64,000 nucleotides of DNA from Utricularia gibba (lineage: Eukaryota; Streptophyta; Magnoliopsida; Lamiales; Lentibulariaceae): contig NEEC01000002.1 in assembly GCA_002189035.1 (NCBI GenBank), positions 6,533,001 through 6,597,000 on the forward strand, read 5' to 3'. Below are positions 12,403 to 22,897 of the stretch, in pieces. The number at the start of each line of letters is the position of its first letter. Positions within the stretch are counted from its first letter, which is position 1. The notes below the pieces were generated by a model. That model made no database searches. It worked only from the letters and a program-made list of their open reading frames with translations, and was not told the origin of the DNA. The position numbers were made by a program, and so were the translations under genes.

Positions 12403-14967
12403 TTAAGTATCAGATCTGAAATTGGGTTCATCAGTTTTGTGGGGTGAAGAAGAATAACAAAACATGTGTGTCAAAGGCTGCACTACAATCCAATAGTGGA
12501 AGGTTGGAGCCATTGGTTTTTCATTGAAGGAGGGTTCTTCTGAACTGTTGCAGGTGTCCCTCAGTTCATCCTGCGAGGCTTCTGCATGCTCCATGCTTCA
12601 AGGGTCTCTATTGTGATGTCCTCAGTTCCATTATTGAATGCGTATAAATGTGCATCGCCATAGATTGCTAGTGTTGGATAAACTCTAGATGAGATGCAGG
12701 TTTTTCCTCCTGCCCCGAAACTCTCCACCACAGAGTTGTCAATCTGCCAACAAGAAAGGGAATGTAAGGTCTCATGCAGATACCTGTGTTAGCAGTGTTT
12801 GCATACCAAGCTCCTTAGGGAAATCTTATTGTCTATCAGATCGACATCCACAAATCCAGCAAATGAAGGCCTGTATGCCCCATCTTCTTTCTTTAAGCTG
12901 GACCTGCAAACCATGGTGGGAACACAGAGTCAGTCATGGAAGGAACAAAGCTATGAACTTGCGGTAGTTTCGAACATTGGTACCTTGATGCATCGGAGCA
13001 CATAAGAACTATATGTTTATTACCATCTCTGAAAATCCTAAAGAAAACGGGAGTGTATTCTTCCATATGTTTGGAAGCCAAGGTTATGATCCCGAATGGG
13101 CCTAATCCTCCCAAAACAGATGAGTTCTTCTGGCTGCATACCTTTTGCGCATCATACCTGCTCCAGTTTGTATTAAAAGGCTCTGATGTGTTCAAGCTTG
13201 GGAAGGAGAATGTCACTTCAACATCAGCTTGTGCAGGTGTTATTCCTTTGATTTCAACCTTGTCCCCCGTTCTGAGCGTCTGATTTTGCAGTGTCACCGT
13301 CGCACCTCTTAGAGATTCTACTTCTGTGACAGGCCACAGGAGGAGCTGCCTTCCGTTTGGATCGAGCACAACCGTGCGTGGGATAAGCTGCAGAGTCACA
13401 ATTAAGGAATCAGCATCCCTGAGACACAATTCATGAGCAGTGAGCATATACCTGAATTCCTGCCCAGCCCTTCTTAACATCATCTGCTCTGGAATCGGAT
13501 TCATTCGCCCAGCCCCACAAAATCCTCCTCCTCGTTTTGGCGTCGTAGAATGTTTTGGATGCATAAAAGTTCCCATAATCATACCTCAAACCATTCCATC
13601 CATCCACCATCCCTTTGTCAGGTGTAAAGGTATCACCATTCTCAGGCAAGTATGTCCCTATGGTGTAATACTCGTACCTGGTAGCATCAAGGCTTACTTT
13701 CAGGACGTGCTTGATACTCGGCCCTTGAGCAGAAGTATCCAACCCATTCTTCCCATTAACCAATACAGGATAGAAATCGGGACATTCAAAGTTTCCGGTC
13801 CCCGGCACGGTATGCAGCGGAGGCTCCTCCACCCAATTGATGAAATCCTTGCTCTTATACAAATACACTATCCCCGTGCTACCATTCCTGCCTCCTAAAG
13901 ACACCCTCCACTCCCCATCCTTCCCCTTCCAACCCGTCGTCGGATCACGGAAGGCGGTTTTGTTAATCGTGCCCAGCGGCACAATCAAAGGGTTGTTGTC
14001 CGGCTTGGTCCATCTCGCAAGAAACACATCGGATAAGTTCGCAGGAACGGCATAGTTTTGAACTTGCGTGTTGTTCTGATCAACTATTCCGGTGTAGAGT
14101 ATCACCGGCTTGTTCCCCGGCAGTATCGTGGCGGAACCCGACCAACACCCGTACTGATCGAACGGCTTCGAAGGCTGTATCGCGATCGGAAGCCTCCTCC
14201 AGTTGATCAAGTCCCTGGAGACGGAATGCGCCCACCGGATGTTCCCCCAGACGGCTCCGTTCGGGTTGTACTGGTAAAAAAGATGGTACACTCCGTTGTA
14301 GTACATTGGCCCTGTTAATTCCAGGAAAATTACATATTTTTTTAAAAATAAATATCTTAATATTCGAAAATACTGAAAACCGTACCGTTGGGATCTGATG
14401 TGTCGGCGTGGATCGATCCGCACCGTTCATCCATCACATGCAAAACAACCAATCAATAGGATCCCTTGGAATGATAACATAGCACGTGACACACATTCCC
14501 AAGTACCCAAGAATTATTACGGAAGGATAATTTCCATTACTATAAAATTAATTTAAATATTGAAACCAATTGGTAAGTAAATAAATAAATTAATTAATTA
14601 AGCAAGTATAGTATAGTATAGTGTGCGTCATGTACCATGCCACATCGTCTATAACTATATCCCATTGATCCCCATGCCACATGTCAGATTAGCCATCACA
14701 TGCATGATGGATGCATCATCTATATGATATATCCGTGTGTGCATAACAAAGTGAAATTACTTTTGAACCCTTCTCGCTCTGAAAGGATCCCGACAGAACA
14801 AACAACGCAGAGGAGTATAGTATGGTTGACTGACCGTTGATCCAGTTTCTCCGGGGCTGGAAATGGTACCCGGTTCGGAGGCTGTCGCCGGGTTTTGCAG
14901 CGGCGCCGGCGATGAAGACGGCGGCGAGGAGCAGGATCCATAAGGAAGCGGGGGTGGAGAGTTCCAT
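12403..14967 (-). CDS. cell-wall (acid) invertase, GH32 beta-fructofuranosidase
   Basis: It hydrolyses sucrose to glucose and fructose in the apoplast and sets sink strength. Exon 1 (ATG at 14967) encodes a signal peptide ([20 protein letters not shown]) and ends at RRNWIN. The nucleophile motif NDPNG is built with a 9-nt mini-exon at 14386-14394, a hallmark of plant acid invertases. The next exon begins [17 protein letters not shown]. It also carries FRDPTTGW and the acid/base motif [10 protein letters not shown]; Pro after the Glu-Cys indicates a cell-wall rather than a vacuolar enzyme. Later exons give [16 protein letters not shown]-type beta-domain sequence such as [16 protein letters not shown], and [16 protein letters not shown]. 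Family members usually stop soon after an EAWSM-like motif. This one reads through about 50 further codons to the stop at 12403. Six exons are inferred. Confidence 0.92.
14386..14394 (-). other. 9-nt mini-exon encoding DPN of the invertase active site
   Basis: On the minus strand ATCCCAACG is flanked by cag upstream and gt downstream. It joins AACG of exon 1 to GGCCAATG of exon 3, giving N-D-P-N-G-P-M. The Asp is the catalytic nucleophile. Confidence 0.93.
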
Positions 14968-15334
14968 TCCGGCGGGGTGGAAGGAGGGAGGGAGAGAGTG
15001 TGCGGCCAATGAGGGGCCTTTTTATCGCGGGGGCGGAGGGGGGGTAATGAAAGGTCAAAGACAAGTTTCCTATTGGTCCGAAAAGTCTGCTGGCGACAAC
15101 GCACCACTCTCATTATTTCTGCATAAAAATTGTTGAATGGGGAGAGATTAGGGCGGGGGGTGGAGAAGAAGATGAGTGGCTGCGATGGTTGAAGTTTGGG
15201 CAAATCTATAACCGTGTAATTATGATGCTGTCGAATGGTTGAATTTTGGGGATTAGGTTGAAAAAGATTAATCTAGTAAAGTAATAGTTAAGTGTTGAAG
15301 ATGCGATTATTGAATGAAGATATTTTTAAAAAGG

Positions 15335-15338
<4 letters not shown>
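14968..15338. promoter_or_regulatory. invertase promoter and 5' UTR region
   Basis: Spacer between the invertase start and the tRNA gene. It is moderately GC-rich near the invertase and AT-rich towards the tRNA. I see no specific, convincing cis element. Confidence 0.4.

Positions 15339-15417
<79 letters not shown>
15339..15417 (-). tRNA. tRNA-Leu (anticodon UAG)
   Basis: The minus strand folds as a complete 79-nt class II tRNA. The acceptor stem pairs GACAGTT with AGCTGTC (7 bp, one G-U). The anticodon stem is CCAGA/TCTGG with loop TTTAGGC, giving anticodon TAG, which reads CUA Leu codons. The T arm is GTGGGTTCAAATCCCAC and the D arm starts GGCCGAGTGGTCTAAGGCGCC. A long variable arm is present, as expected for Leu. 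No intron and no encoded CCA, as in nuclear tRNA genes. The A and B box promoters are internal. Confidence 0.97.
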
Positions 15418-15632
15418 GGGTTGATTTTAAAGTCGTTGTGTTTTTTTCATGTAGCAAATGCTTACGTCACCACTACGCAAAATCCCTAGCTTTTCACAAA
15501 CTGGACTGTCCAATTCGATCTCGACGCGCCACATGGGAGTGCAGCCCTTCTACTTTCCCCTCGGCACCGACGAGGCACGACCGCCGTTAAGCATCCCCCG
15601 CCGCCTATCGCTCCTCGTCCGGGGATGTATCC

Positions 15633-16469
15633 ATGAAAAAAAGGGCCGTCTTGATTCGGTCGGTGTGGTCGGAAAACCTCGATTATGAGTTCTGTCTCAT
15701 TCGCGATGCCATTGATCGGTACCCTTTTGTTTCCATGGACACTGAGTTTCCTGGCGTCGTTTTCCGTCTCCAACATCACTATTCCGACCCATTTGATCAC
15801 TACCAGACTCTGAAATGCAATGTCGACGCCCTCAAGTTGATTCAGGTTGGGATCGTGTTGTCCGACTCGTTGGGGAATCTGCCTGACCTTGGTTCTCCCG
15901 ATCAGTGTTTCATCTGGGAGTTCAATTTCTGTGATTTTGATGTCTCCTGTGATGATCACGCCCCAAACTCTATTGAACTTCTTCGCCAGCAGGGTCTTGA
16001 TTTCGAGATGACCCGCTTATATGGAGCTTCCATTGCTCGCTTTGCTGAGCACATGGTGTCATCCGGCCTCCTTTGTAATGGGAAGGTTACTTACATCACT
16101 TTCCATAGCGGATACGACTTCGGATACCTCATCAAAGCCATCACGGGGACATCACTTCCTAGAACATTGCCCGAGTTTCTTCGTCTTCTAGGCATCCTCT
16201 TTGGTAACCGTATTTATGATGTGAAGCACTTGATGAGATTCTACCCTGGGCTCTATGGGGGCTTGGATAAAGTTGCAAAATCTATAGGAGTTAAGCGTGT
16301 CGTAGGCAGGTCTCATCAGGCTGGTTCTGATGGTCTGCTCACTTGGCATGTATTTGAAAAGATTCGGTCTTTACGTTTCGGCAACGATGAGAAACAGGAT
16401 CTCCCTGAAAAGCATGCTGGCGTTCTTTATGGGTTAGAGGCCTCTGGTCCTCTAGCTTCTTTAATCTAG
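15633..16469 (+). CDS. CCR4-associated factor 1 (CAF1) 3'-5' mRNA deadenylase
   Basis: This is the catalytic nuclease of the CCR4-NOT complex, which removes poly(A) tails in the cytoplasm; plant CAF1s respond strongly to stress and hormones. It is a single exon of 278 codons. All DEDDh signatures are present. Exo I is SMDTEFPGVVFR, exo II is TFHSGYDFGYLIKAI, the fourth acidic residue is in IYDVKHLMRFYPG, and exo III is GRSHQAGSDGLLTWHVF. The N-terminal VWSENLDYEFCLIRDAI aligns with the usual start just upstream of the first catalytic motif, supporting the ATG at 15633. The protein resembles Arabidopsis CAF1-9/CAF1-11, which are also intronless. The tRNA-Leu gene lies about 215 nt upstream, in the opposite orientation. 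Confidence 0.95.
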   Translation: MKKRAVLIRSVWSENLDYEFCLIRDAIDRYPFVSMDTEFPGVVFRLQHHYSDPFDHYQTLKCNVDALKLIQVGIVLSDSLGNLPDLGSPDQCFIWEFNFCDFDVSCDDHAPNSIELLRQQGLDFEMTRLYGASIARFAEHMVSSGLLCNGKVTYITFHSGYDFGYLIKAITGTSLPRTLPEFLRLLGILFGNRIYDVKHLMRFYPGLYGGLDKVAKSIGVKRVVGRSHQAGSDGLLTWHVFEKIRSLRFGNDEKQDLPEKHAGVLYGLEASGPLASLI

Positions 16470-17543
16470 CCTCCATGAACTTGATAGATCAATTGGCTCG
16501 CCGGTTGTTAGGTTTTTCTGGCGGTTCATCCGTGAATCAGTCCTAGTGCTTTCAATATTAGAGGCCAAGTACATGTTTCTGCTTTCTGATATTCTTTATT
16601 CTTTGTGAATAAACACCCTATTATTTCTTGCATAATCTCTATTTCACTGGAAAAACCAACTTGATAGCTTGAAATTTCTTTTATAGCATTGAACTTTATA
16701 CAGGAGTTAATGTACCTTGTAGTGGTTTCATCTATCACAATGTCGACATTTCCTGGGTCGACCCTGCAAGTACTACGAGCCCCTGATGATCAAACCAAGT
16801 ACATGTGCCATGGCTATGATCTCGATTTTGATAAAAAGATTGATGATTTGCTTCAAACTTCTTGTTTTCAGACAACCATTTTCCAGAATCCACTTTGAAA
16901 CGCCATCTGAGTAACTGAAAGCCCTTCTGCTGATCTGAATTGGTAAGTGGAGAGTGGCTTCTTAAAGCTTCCTTATGTCTTGTGCTTTGCTTGTCCTAGA
17001 TGAAAGGTGGGATCTTATGCATGCACTCCTCCATTCATGTGCACCCATCTTTTGAAGGACCGTAAATTCAATAGTTACTGATGGTTGGAAGTGAAGTGAA
17101 CATCTATGCATTCCTCAGAAAAGTTGCAGGTTGTAAAGAACGTGACTTTTGACATTGGTTTGGAGTGTTCGTCAGTTTCTAGAAACTATGAGCATGCTCT
17201 ATGTTAAAAGCTTTTGGCTTTACGGTTTGTTTTCTCTTCACTTTTCATCGGAAACTGGAAGCCAAGGTATAAAGACATAAAAAACAGGCTACCGGAAATA
17301 CGAGCGCAAGTAAAACTGGGTTTTAACCTGAAATTTTTTTGGAAATTGCATTTGCATCTAAAAGCAACTTGGATGCAATTCGTTGACTTCAACTACGTGG
17401 AATTGTTCGGCTGATCGGACCGATCGGTTTGTAAAGGATTTTTCCGTCCCAAGTTCACGATTCACCACTAGATAAGACTTTTTGGTAGTCGCTCTAGGCC
17501 ACTCAGTCCCAACGTTGGATTTCTGTGTAGCTATTGGGCTTAA
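16470..17543. other. 3' flank of CAF1 and upstream region of the next gene
   Basis: It holds the CAF1 3' UTR and about 900 nt of spacer. Short open frames exist but none looks like a known protein, and no repeat stands out. Confidence 0.5.
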
Positions 17544-18791
17544 ATGACATCCACCGGGACTTGCATTTCCGCCGCTGCGTACGTCAACGGCGTTAGTCTT
17601 TGTTCTACCCTACGTGGGAGCTGCGCATTGATTTTGAAGACGGAGGCGAGGAGCCGTACATGTAGCTCTGCTGTGACTTGCGCTCTCGCAACTGAGGATG
17701 TGCGGAGGACCAGGCGGGTAATCTCGCTGTCCCTGGTTCTTTTAGGCGGAGTCTTCTCTTTAGAGAAAGGTGCGCGACTACTGTTTGATGAAATTCCTCA
17801 TCGATTTTATTTGTATTTCGATGCTTTTGAGTTCCCTTATTGCTTTTCCATGTGTTCCGGTGTCTGCAGATGCAATGAGCGCAAGCGTCCTGGACAAGTA
17901 CTTGAAAAAGTATGAACGGGTTCTTTGAAATCCGCGCACTTCTTCAGACTATTTCATGTGCTAAAATTGATCTTCCTTTGATCAAGGAAGAAGCTTGATC
18001 CGCTGGAGTCTTATATTCCCGCTGTTCTACTCACCGAGAGGCAGATTGCGGAACTGGGTAATCAATTATACACGTTTGTGTTCCTCCAAGAATCTTCTAA
18101 CCTGAGCAGACTTTGTTGGAGATTAAGAAATGTAGTTGTAAGTGAAGCATTATTTCAAATGCAGGGGATGACCTTGATGCTGATTCACCCCGGTTTGCTG
18201 ATTGCAGAAATCTTCTGAGATCTGGCCCTGCATCATCTCTACGTGTTAATATTCGAGCAGTGAGAGCCATTGCCTTCACTTAGACATGGTCTTATTTTTT
18301 GCAGCTCATTTGGCGTGATTTTGCCGTTGTATAGGTTGCTCAGTATGCTTCTGATGCTGGGAAGGGCCCAGCCGCCTTCAGTGAAGTTGACGAGTGTCTG
18401 AGGTAACTGACTTCAGATTGGCGTTCCTCTCGATTTTTTGATGTTTTTCCTGTTTCATCGTCTATAATGATTCTGCAGAGCACTAGAAGAACTAGACTCG
18501 CTTCTTCTCCGGGCGTCCAGGAACGATCCCAATGCTTCAATCGAGCCAATGAAAGCTAGAATTGTTGCAGCACTCAACGCACTGAACAGGTGCCATTACT
18601 TCCCTTGTTTTCCAACGTACGTGACATGAATCTGAGTTGAGATTTCGTTTCCCAGACTTCTGAAAACGGTTCCAGATGATGTGCTGGATAAGGGAAAGGC
18701 CATGGCGGAAGCATATCTAACTCCAGGAGAGGATTTTGCACCTGAAAGCGTGGACCCTCAGCTAACAAAGCAGTTGCAGTCCATACTGTGA
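17544..18791 (+). CDS. putative thylakoid-lumen protein with Tat-like signal (uncharacterised)
   Basis: The N terminus is Ser/Thr/Ala-rich, like a plastid transit peptide. A twin-arginine pair and hydrophobic run follow (VRRTRRVISLSLVLLGGVF), resembling a bipartite lumenal targeting signal. A donor after TTAGAGAAAG joins to DAMSASVLDKYLKKKKLDP. The mature helical part contains YIPAVLLTERQIAELG, DADSPRFADCRNLLRSGP, RVNIRAVAQYASDAG and DVLDKGKAMAEAYLTP, and ends LTKQLQSIL. About six short exons are joined by GT-AG introns. It looks like a conserved, photosynthesis-associated plant family of unknown function (possibly the DUF7880 type; I cannot verify this). The location is inferred only from the signal sequence. 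Confidence 0.72.
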
Positions 18792-19284
18792 GCTCTCCCC
18801 CTGCCTTAAATCACCATTTCTGTGCTTTATCAACTTCTTCATCTCACTGCAAGTCGTTTCAAGAACCAGTTCCCATCCGTAACATGAAGCACCATTTGTA
18901 AGTTTTAGCAGGTTAAACTGTAAAAGCAAGGGACTCGAGTCAAGATGATTGTTATGTCAAAATCTTGATCTAGTTCATGTATGTACACTTGCTACAGATG
19001 TGTAGAAGAAATTGAATTGGTCATTAAATTGGCAGTTGCGGATATGAGAAATGGGGCTCATTTCTGACATCTATATTCAATGCACAAACGGCATCCTCTT
19101 GCAACCAACGTGACAATTCATGGTTTGAGCAGAACTTCAACCTGCTCCTTCTCCCTCGCCATTTATGAGCATGCATCCATCACAAACCAGTACGCCGGAC
19201 TTTCTGTAAATGCCACCACACACAAACGATCTCCGGTACAAGGAGTTGCTTCCTGGTCTGTGTGAGAAACACACCACTCGAATG
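18792..19284. other. convergent intergenic spacer
   Basis: Between the stop codons of the lumenal-protein gene (+) and the PUB gene (-). It probably contains both 3' UTRs. No other feature seen. Confidence 0.5.
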
Positions 19285-20615
19285 CTATGAATAGAGTTGC
19301 TTATTTTTACAGGGAGCAGCTTGATGATCATTTGTATTGTGAGGGATCAAAGAGATAAGCTTTTCAGGGAAACATGGCGAGGAGCTCCAAGCCTTGCCTG
19401 CAACTTGAAATATTTCCCACGATCTACTCTTCGTCTTCGATCCTGAATTCACCTGAAGAACGATCGACAATTTTGAAGCAACCCCGACTTGCAGCATTTC
19501 CTGGAGCACCCTTGGAGTTGCAGAGAACCTGGCGATGTTGTTTCGTAACTTTCAGACAATTGAGAACCCATAAACCAATTCAAAACGCAATGAAACCTGG
19601 AGATTGAGTGCAAAATCTTGACAGCCCTCTCGCTGGCGAAGGTTGAAACTCTAAGAATCTTCTTGGAGAGAGCGGCTAAACCGGCGGCATGGGCGAGAAG
19701 CTGGGCGCGTCCCTCGGCGCATTGGCAGAGCAAATCAAGTAGCATTAGAGTCATTTCATTGAGCCTTTTATCAGGGGAGTTGTTCAGGAGGAGTTCGATT
19801 AGAAGATGAACTGTTCCTGCTTCCACAGCTTTGATTCTGTTTCTTCCCCATGGACATGACATGATCAGAACTTGAAGAGCTGATTTGGATGCCCTTACCG
19901 AGACCTGGTCGTTCAGAACCCGAGCGAACTCGACGAAGAACCCGGGTTTTAATCCCGTTAAAACCTCTGGTTTGGGATCGTGTCGTTCGAGTATTTGATA
20001 CAGTAGAACGGTTGATCTTTCTCTTGATTCGGAGCTCCCGTTTTGCATTGAACTTGCAAGAGATGCTATGAATTCAGAGGTGTTCAGAGAAGCTAGCTCT
20101 GTTTCTGATAATTGACGGGAGAAGAGGATGCTCAACGCCTCTTCCCGGGCTTCCCTGGGTACATCTCTACCATGGTAGCTGATGAGGGAAGCCAGAAACT
20201 CCACGCCGCCGGCGGAGTCGATGACCCTTCGGTTGGACATACTGCAGGAGGAAGCGGATCTGATATTCTGCAGACACCTAATCTGCATCTCCGGCGACTT
20301 CTCCGATCGGATATTATTCGTAATCTCCGACTCGGTAACCACCGGCTTCGGCATAGCGAGGCCTCGGCCGCCATGCGCGGCGGCCCAGGACTGGATCAAA
20401 CGTCGGAGAGTGATGTTGGGAGTCAACTCCTGGTCGATGAGTGGCTGCTTCGTGACGGGGCAGGTGGCGGGGGTGGCGCCGGAAAAGAGCCACTTCTCGA
20501 TGGAGCCGCGGTCGTAGGTTATTCCGGTGGTGAGTGTGACGGGGTCCTCCATAATCTCAAGAGAAATGGGGCAGAGGAAGTAACGAGGGATCCCGGAATC
20601 CGAATCCTCCTCCAT
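19285..20615 (-). CDS. U-box E3 ubiquitin ligase with ARM repeats, PUB22/PUB23-like
   Basis: It transfers ubiquitin to target proteins. PUB22, PUB23 and PUB24 dampen PAMP-triggered immunity and drought signalling. The U-box is N-terminal: PRYFLCPISLEIMEDPVTLT, TYDRGSIEKWLF and CPVTKQPLIDQELTPNITLR. The rest is an ARM-type helical repeat region, e.g. RASKSALQVLIMSCPWGRNR and LLDLLCQCAEGRAQLLAHAA. Near the C terminus the frame is restored by removing a 68-nt GT-AG intron (19529-19596). This converts ...ILHSIS into SISRFSATPRVLQEMLQVGV, then KLSIVLQVNSGSKTKSR, matching the family. Without splicing, translation would instead end at 19449 with an unrelated tail. The start is the ATG at 20615. Family assignment is strong. 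Confidence 0.92.
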
Positions 20616-21130
20616 GGACGGTGCTTCCGGGGAACTGGCTCCTCCATTTTATACTTACGGGGGGCATCCGCCATGACTCCTTCTAAACTAGGGTGTAGGT
20701 AATGACAATATTTATTTATATTCATTTTTATTACATAAAATATTTTTAATAAAAACTTGCAGCAACAATAATATGAATAATGCCCACCATGTTTTAAAGA
20801 GTCAAATGAACATCGGAGGTCACAATTAATGTTGACTTTATTAGGAATATAGAAATATTTTAATCATATTTTATTTTTACAAAATATTAGTTAATTAATT
20901 TATATTAAATATGAGTAAATAATATTTTAAAAATAAAAAAGTTTCTATTAGTAACTAATGTAACAATTGTTTGAGGTACTTACAAATTTCAATAACGATC
21001 AAATAGAAAAAAAATCATTTAAAATTAAAAAATGGCACAATCAAATGAATATTTATTTGCTTGGGTGGGTTAATATGAGTGATACATTACAAGTCATCTT
21101 TTGCTTCTAAAAGAAGACCATTTCTCTTTG

Positions 21131-21640
21131 AATGTTTTTTTTGTATTATAATACTATATATCAATTTATTGTTTTAATAAGCATTTTTTTAATTTGGATG
21201 AAGCTATGATAAATGATGAACAATGTTTTAACTCATCAAAAAAATCATGAACATCTTGCACAAATGGTTCATGATTTGAAATATTCAATCATGATTAAAT
21301 CATTCGTTTTTTTAACATAATACTATATAACACTTTATTGTTTTAATAAGTATTTTTAATTATGATAAAACTATGATAAATAGTGAGTAATATTTTAAAT
21401 CCTCAAAAAAATCATAAACATCTTGCGCAAATGGTGCATGATTTGAGATATTCAATTGTGGTTGAATAATTTGCTTTTTTAATATAATACTATATATCAG
21501 TTTATTGTTTTAATAAGTATTTTTTAATTATGATAAATAATGAGTAATATTTTAAAATTGTCCATAAATCATGAATAGCTTGTATGAATAATTCAAGATT
21601 TAGAAGGTTCAACCATGATTGAATCATTCGTTTTTTTAAA
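21131..21640 (+). repeat. tandem array, about 168-bp unit, three copies
   Basis: The word ataatactatata recurs at 21148, 21317 and 21484, giving periods of 169 and 167 nt. Each copy continues with ttattgttttaataag, then a tgataaat block, catgattt-like words and a cattcgtttttt-like block. The copies differ by substitutions and small indels. Confidence 0.88.
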
Positions 21641-21865
21641 TCAATTTGATGGTGATTTATTTTATTTATATTTTAAAACACTCAAATTTAATCCGAACAT
21701 TTATATTAATAATTTGCAATTGAATTGTAGTTTTTAAAACACAAATAAAACAAGAAATCATCCATATCTTGGAAATTGATGCTACAACATCAGCCTGGAG
21801 ATGGGCTGGGCTACATGTGGTAGCTTTAATTTTGTGGAAAATCAGTGATATATTTGATTTTCATC

Positions 21866-22225
21866 AAAAATCAAATATAAACAATTTTCTAGAAAATTTT
21901 TAGAATCTATTTTTATTTTTTCAAAAATACTTTAAAGAATTAAAAATAATTGATATAAATAGAAAAAAATGTAATTGTTCTATAAAAATGTAAAAATAGA
22001 TGCATTATTATTTTTCAAACGAAAGAAATAAGTGAAAAAAATAGAAATAGATGTAAAAGTAAATCATTACTTATTTTTTCAAAAGTAATTTTTATTGTAT
22101 AATTTCAAAATTACTTTTGGTAGTATTAATTTCACAATTGTTAGTGTTATTGAAAAAATTATTTCATTTTTTGAAAAATAAAAATAGATTCTAAAATTTT
22201 TTCAGAAAATTTAATACTTTATTTT
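21866..22225. mobile_element. MITE-like inverted-repeat element
   Basis: The left arm (21866-21928) contains tagaatctatttttatttt. The right arm (22167-22225) contains its near reverse complement, aaaaataaaaatagattcta. The imperfect arms are about 60 nt and enclose about 240 nt of AT-rich DNA without coding capacity. That is the structure expected of a non-autonomous DNA transposon. I could not define a target-site duplication with certainty. Confidence 0.65.
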
Positions 22226-22897
22226 CTTGAAAAAATAATTTGGGGATGAATTTTGGAAATTTAAAATAATAGAATAATAGTGTATTATTTTGCTAAACGC
22301 GGGCTCGGTTCATGAAGAAGAGCCCAATAAGGGGGACTGGTACACATGAACACCGAAGAACAAATGTGCGGTTCATCGGGGGTTAGATTCATTGCCCAAT
22401 TTCTGAGGTGGGATCCTTCAAGTTCCTCGCTCCGAGGATTCTATCTGCTAATTCATCAGCCCTTTGAATCGCATGTTGTATTATGGCCCTTGAGGATGGG
22501 AACAGAGCTCACCGCTTTCCTCGCCATATTGCGTCTGCGCGAAAGTGGGTTTCTGCTCATCGGAAGCCTTAGAAAGTATGGGCATTTTATCTACTTCTTT
22601 TTTATGCTGTTTTTTTGTTTATATTGGAAGGTATGCATCCTAAGCCCCAACCAAGAGTCTTGCTTTGCGGTTATCGTTTGGCCAGAAGTTTGATTACGTT
22701 TGCCCCTGAATCTGTATGAAAAAATGCCGAGCACCAAGCCATGTACTCTTCAGTTTCTTGAGTTCCCATTGAATTCAAGTGTTTCAACTCGCTGCTAAGT
22801 GTGCAATACATTGTATTTCATACTTTAGGTGATGGGGGTTTGAATTCTGTTTCCTATTTGCAGGTTCAGTGTGGCTAAAAGTGCTAGCAACTAGTTG

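Larger units (their letters stand above)
20616..22897. other. AT-rich repeat-bearing spacer and 5' region of the BTB gene
   Basis: It contains a three-copy tandem repeat (about 21131-21640) and a MITE-like inverted repeat (21866-22225), annotated separately. From about 22280 the DNA becomes less AT-rich and probably forms the promoter and 5' UTR, with an intron, of the BTB gene. No protein-coding gene is seen. Confidence 0.65.

Noticed and set aside
15339-15417. tRNA as a plastid-to-nucleus insertion
   Set aside because: The isolated tRNA-Leu(UAG) lacks flanking plastid-like sequence and has a standard nuclear form; I see no evidence of organellar transfer.
16689-16898. 69-codon + frame after the CAF1 gene
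   Set aside because: No recognisable motif; position fits the CAF1 3' region.
19449-19528. Unspliced C terminus of the PUB protein (...QLQGCSRKCCKSGLLQ)
   Set aside because: Splicing the 68-nt GT-AG intron restores a tail that matches the PUB22/23 family, so the unspliced end is probably not the main product.
20112-20702. 196-codon + strand frame opposite the PUB gene
   Set aside because: Antisense to a clear U-box/ARM coding region; its composition is that of a shadow frame.
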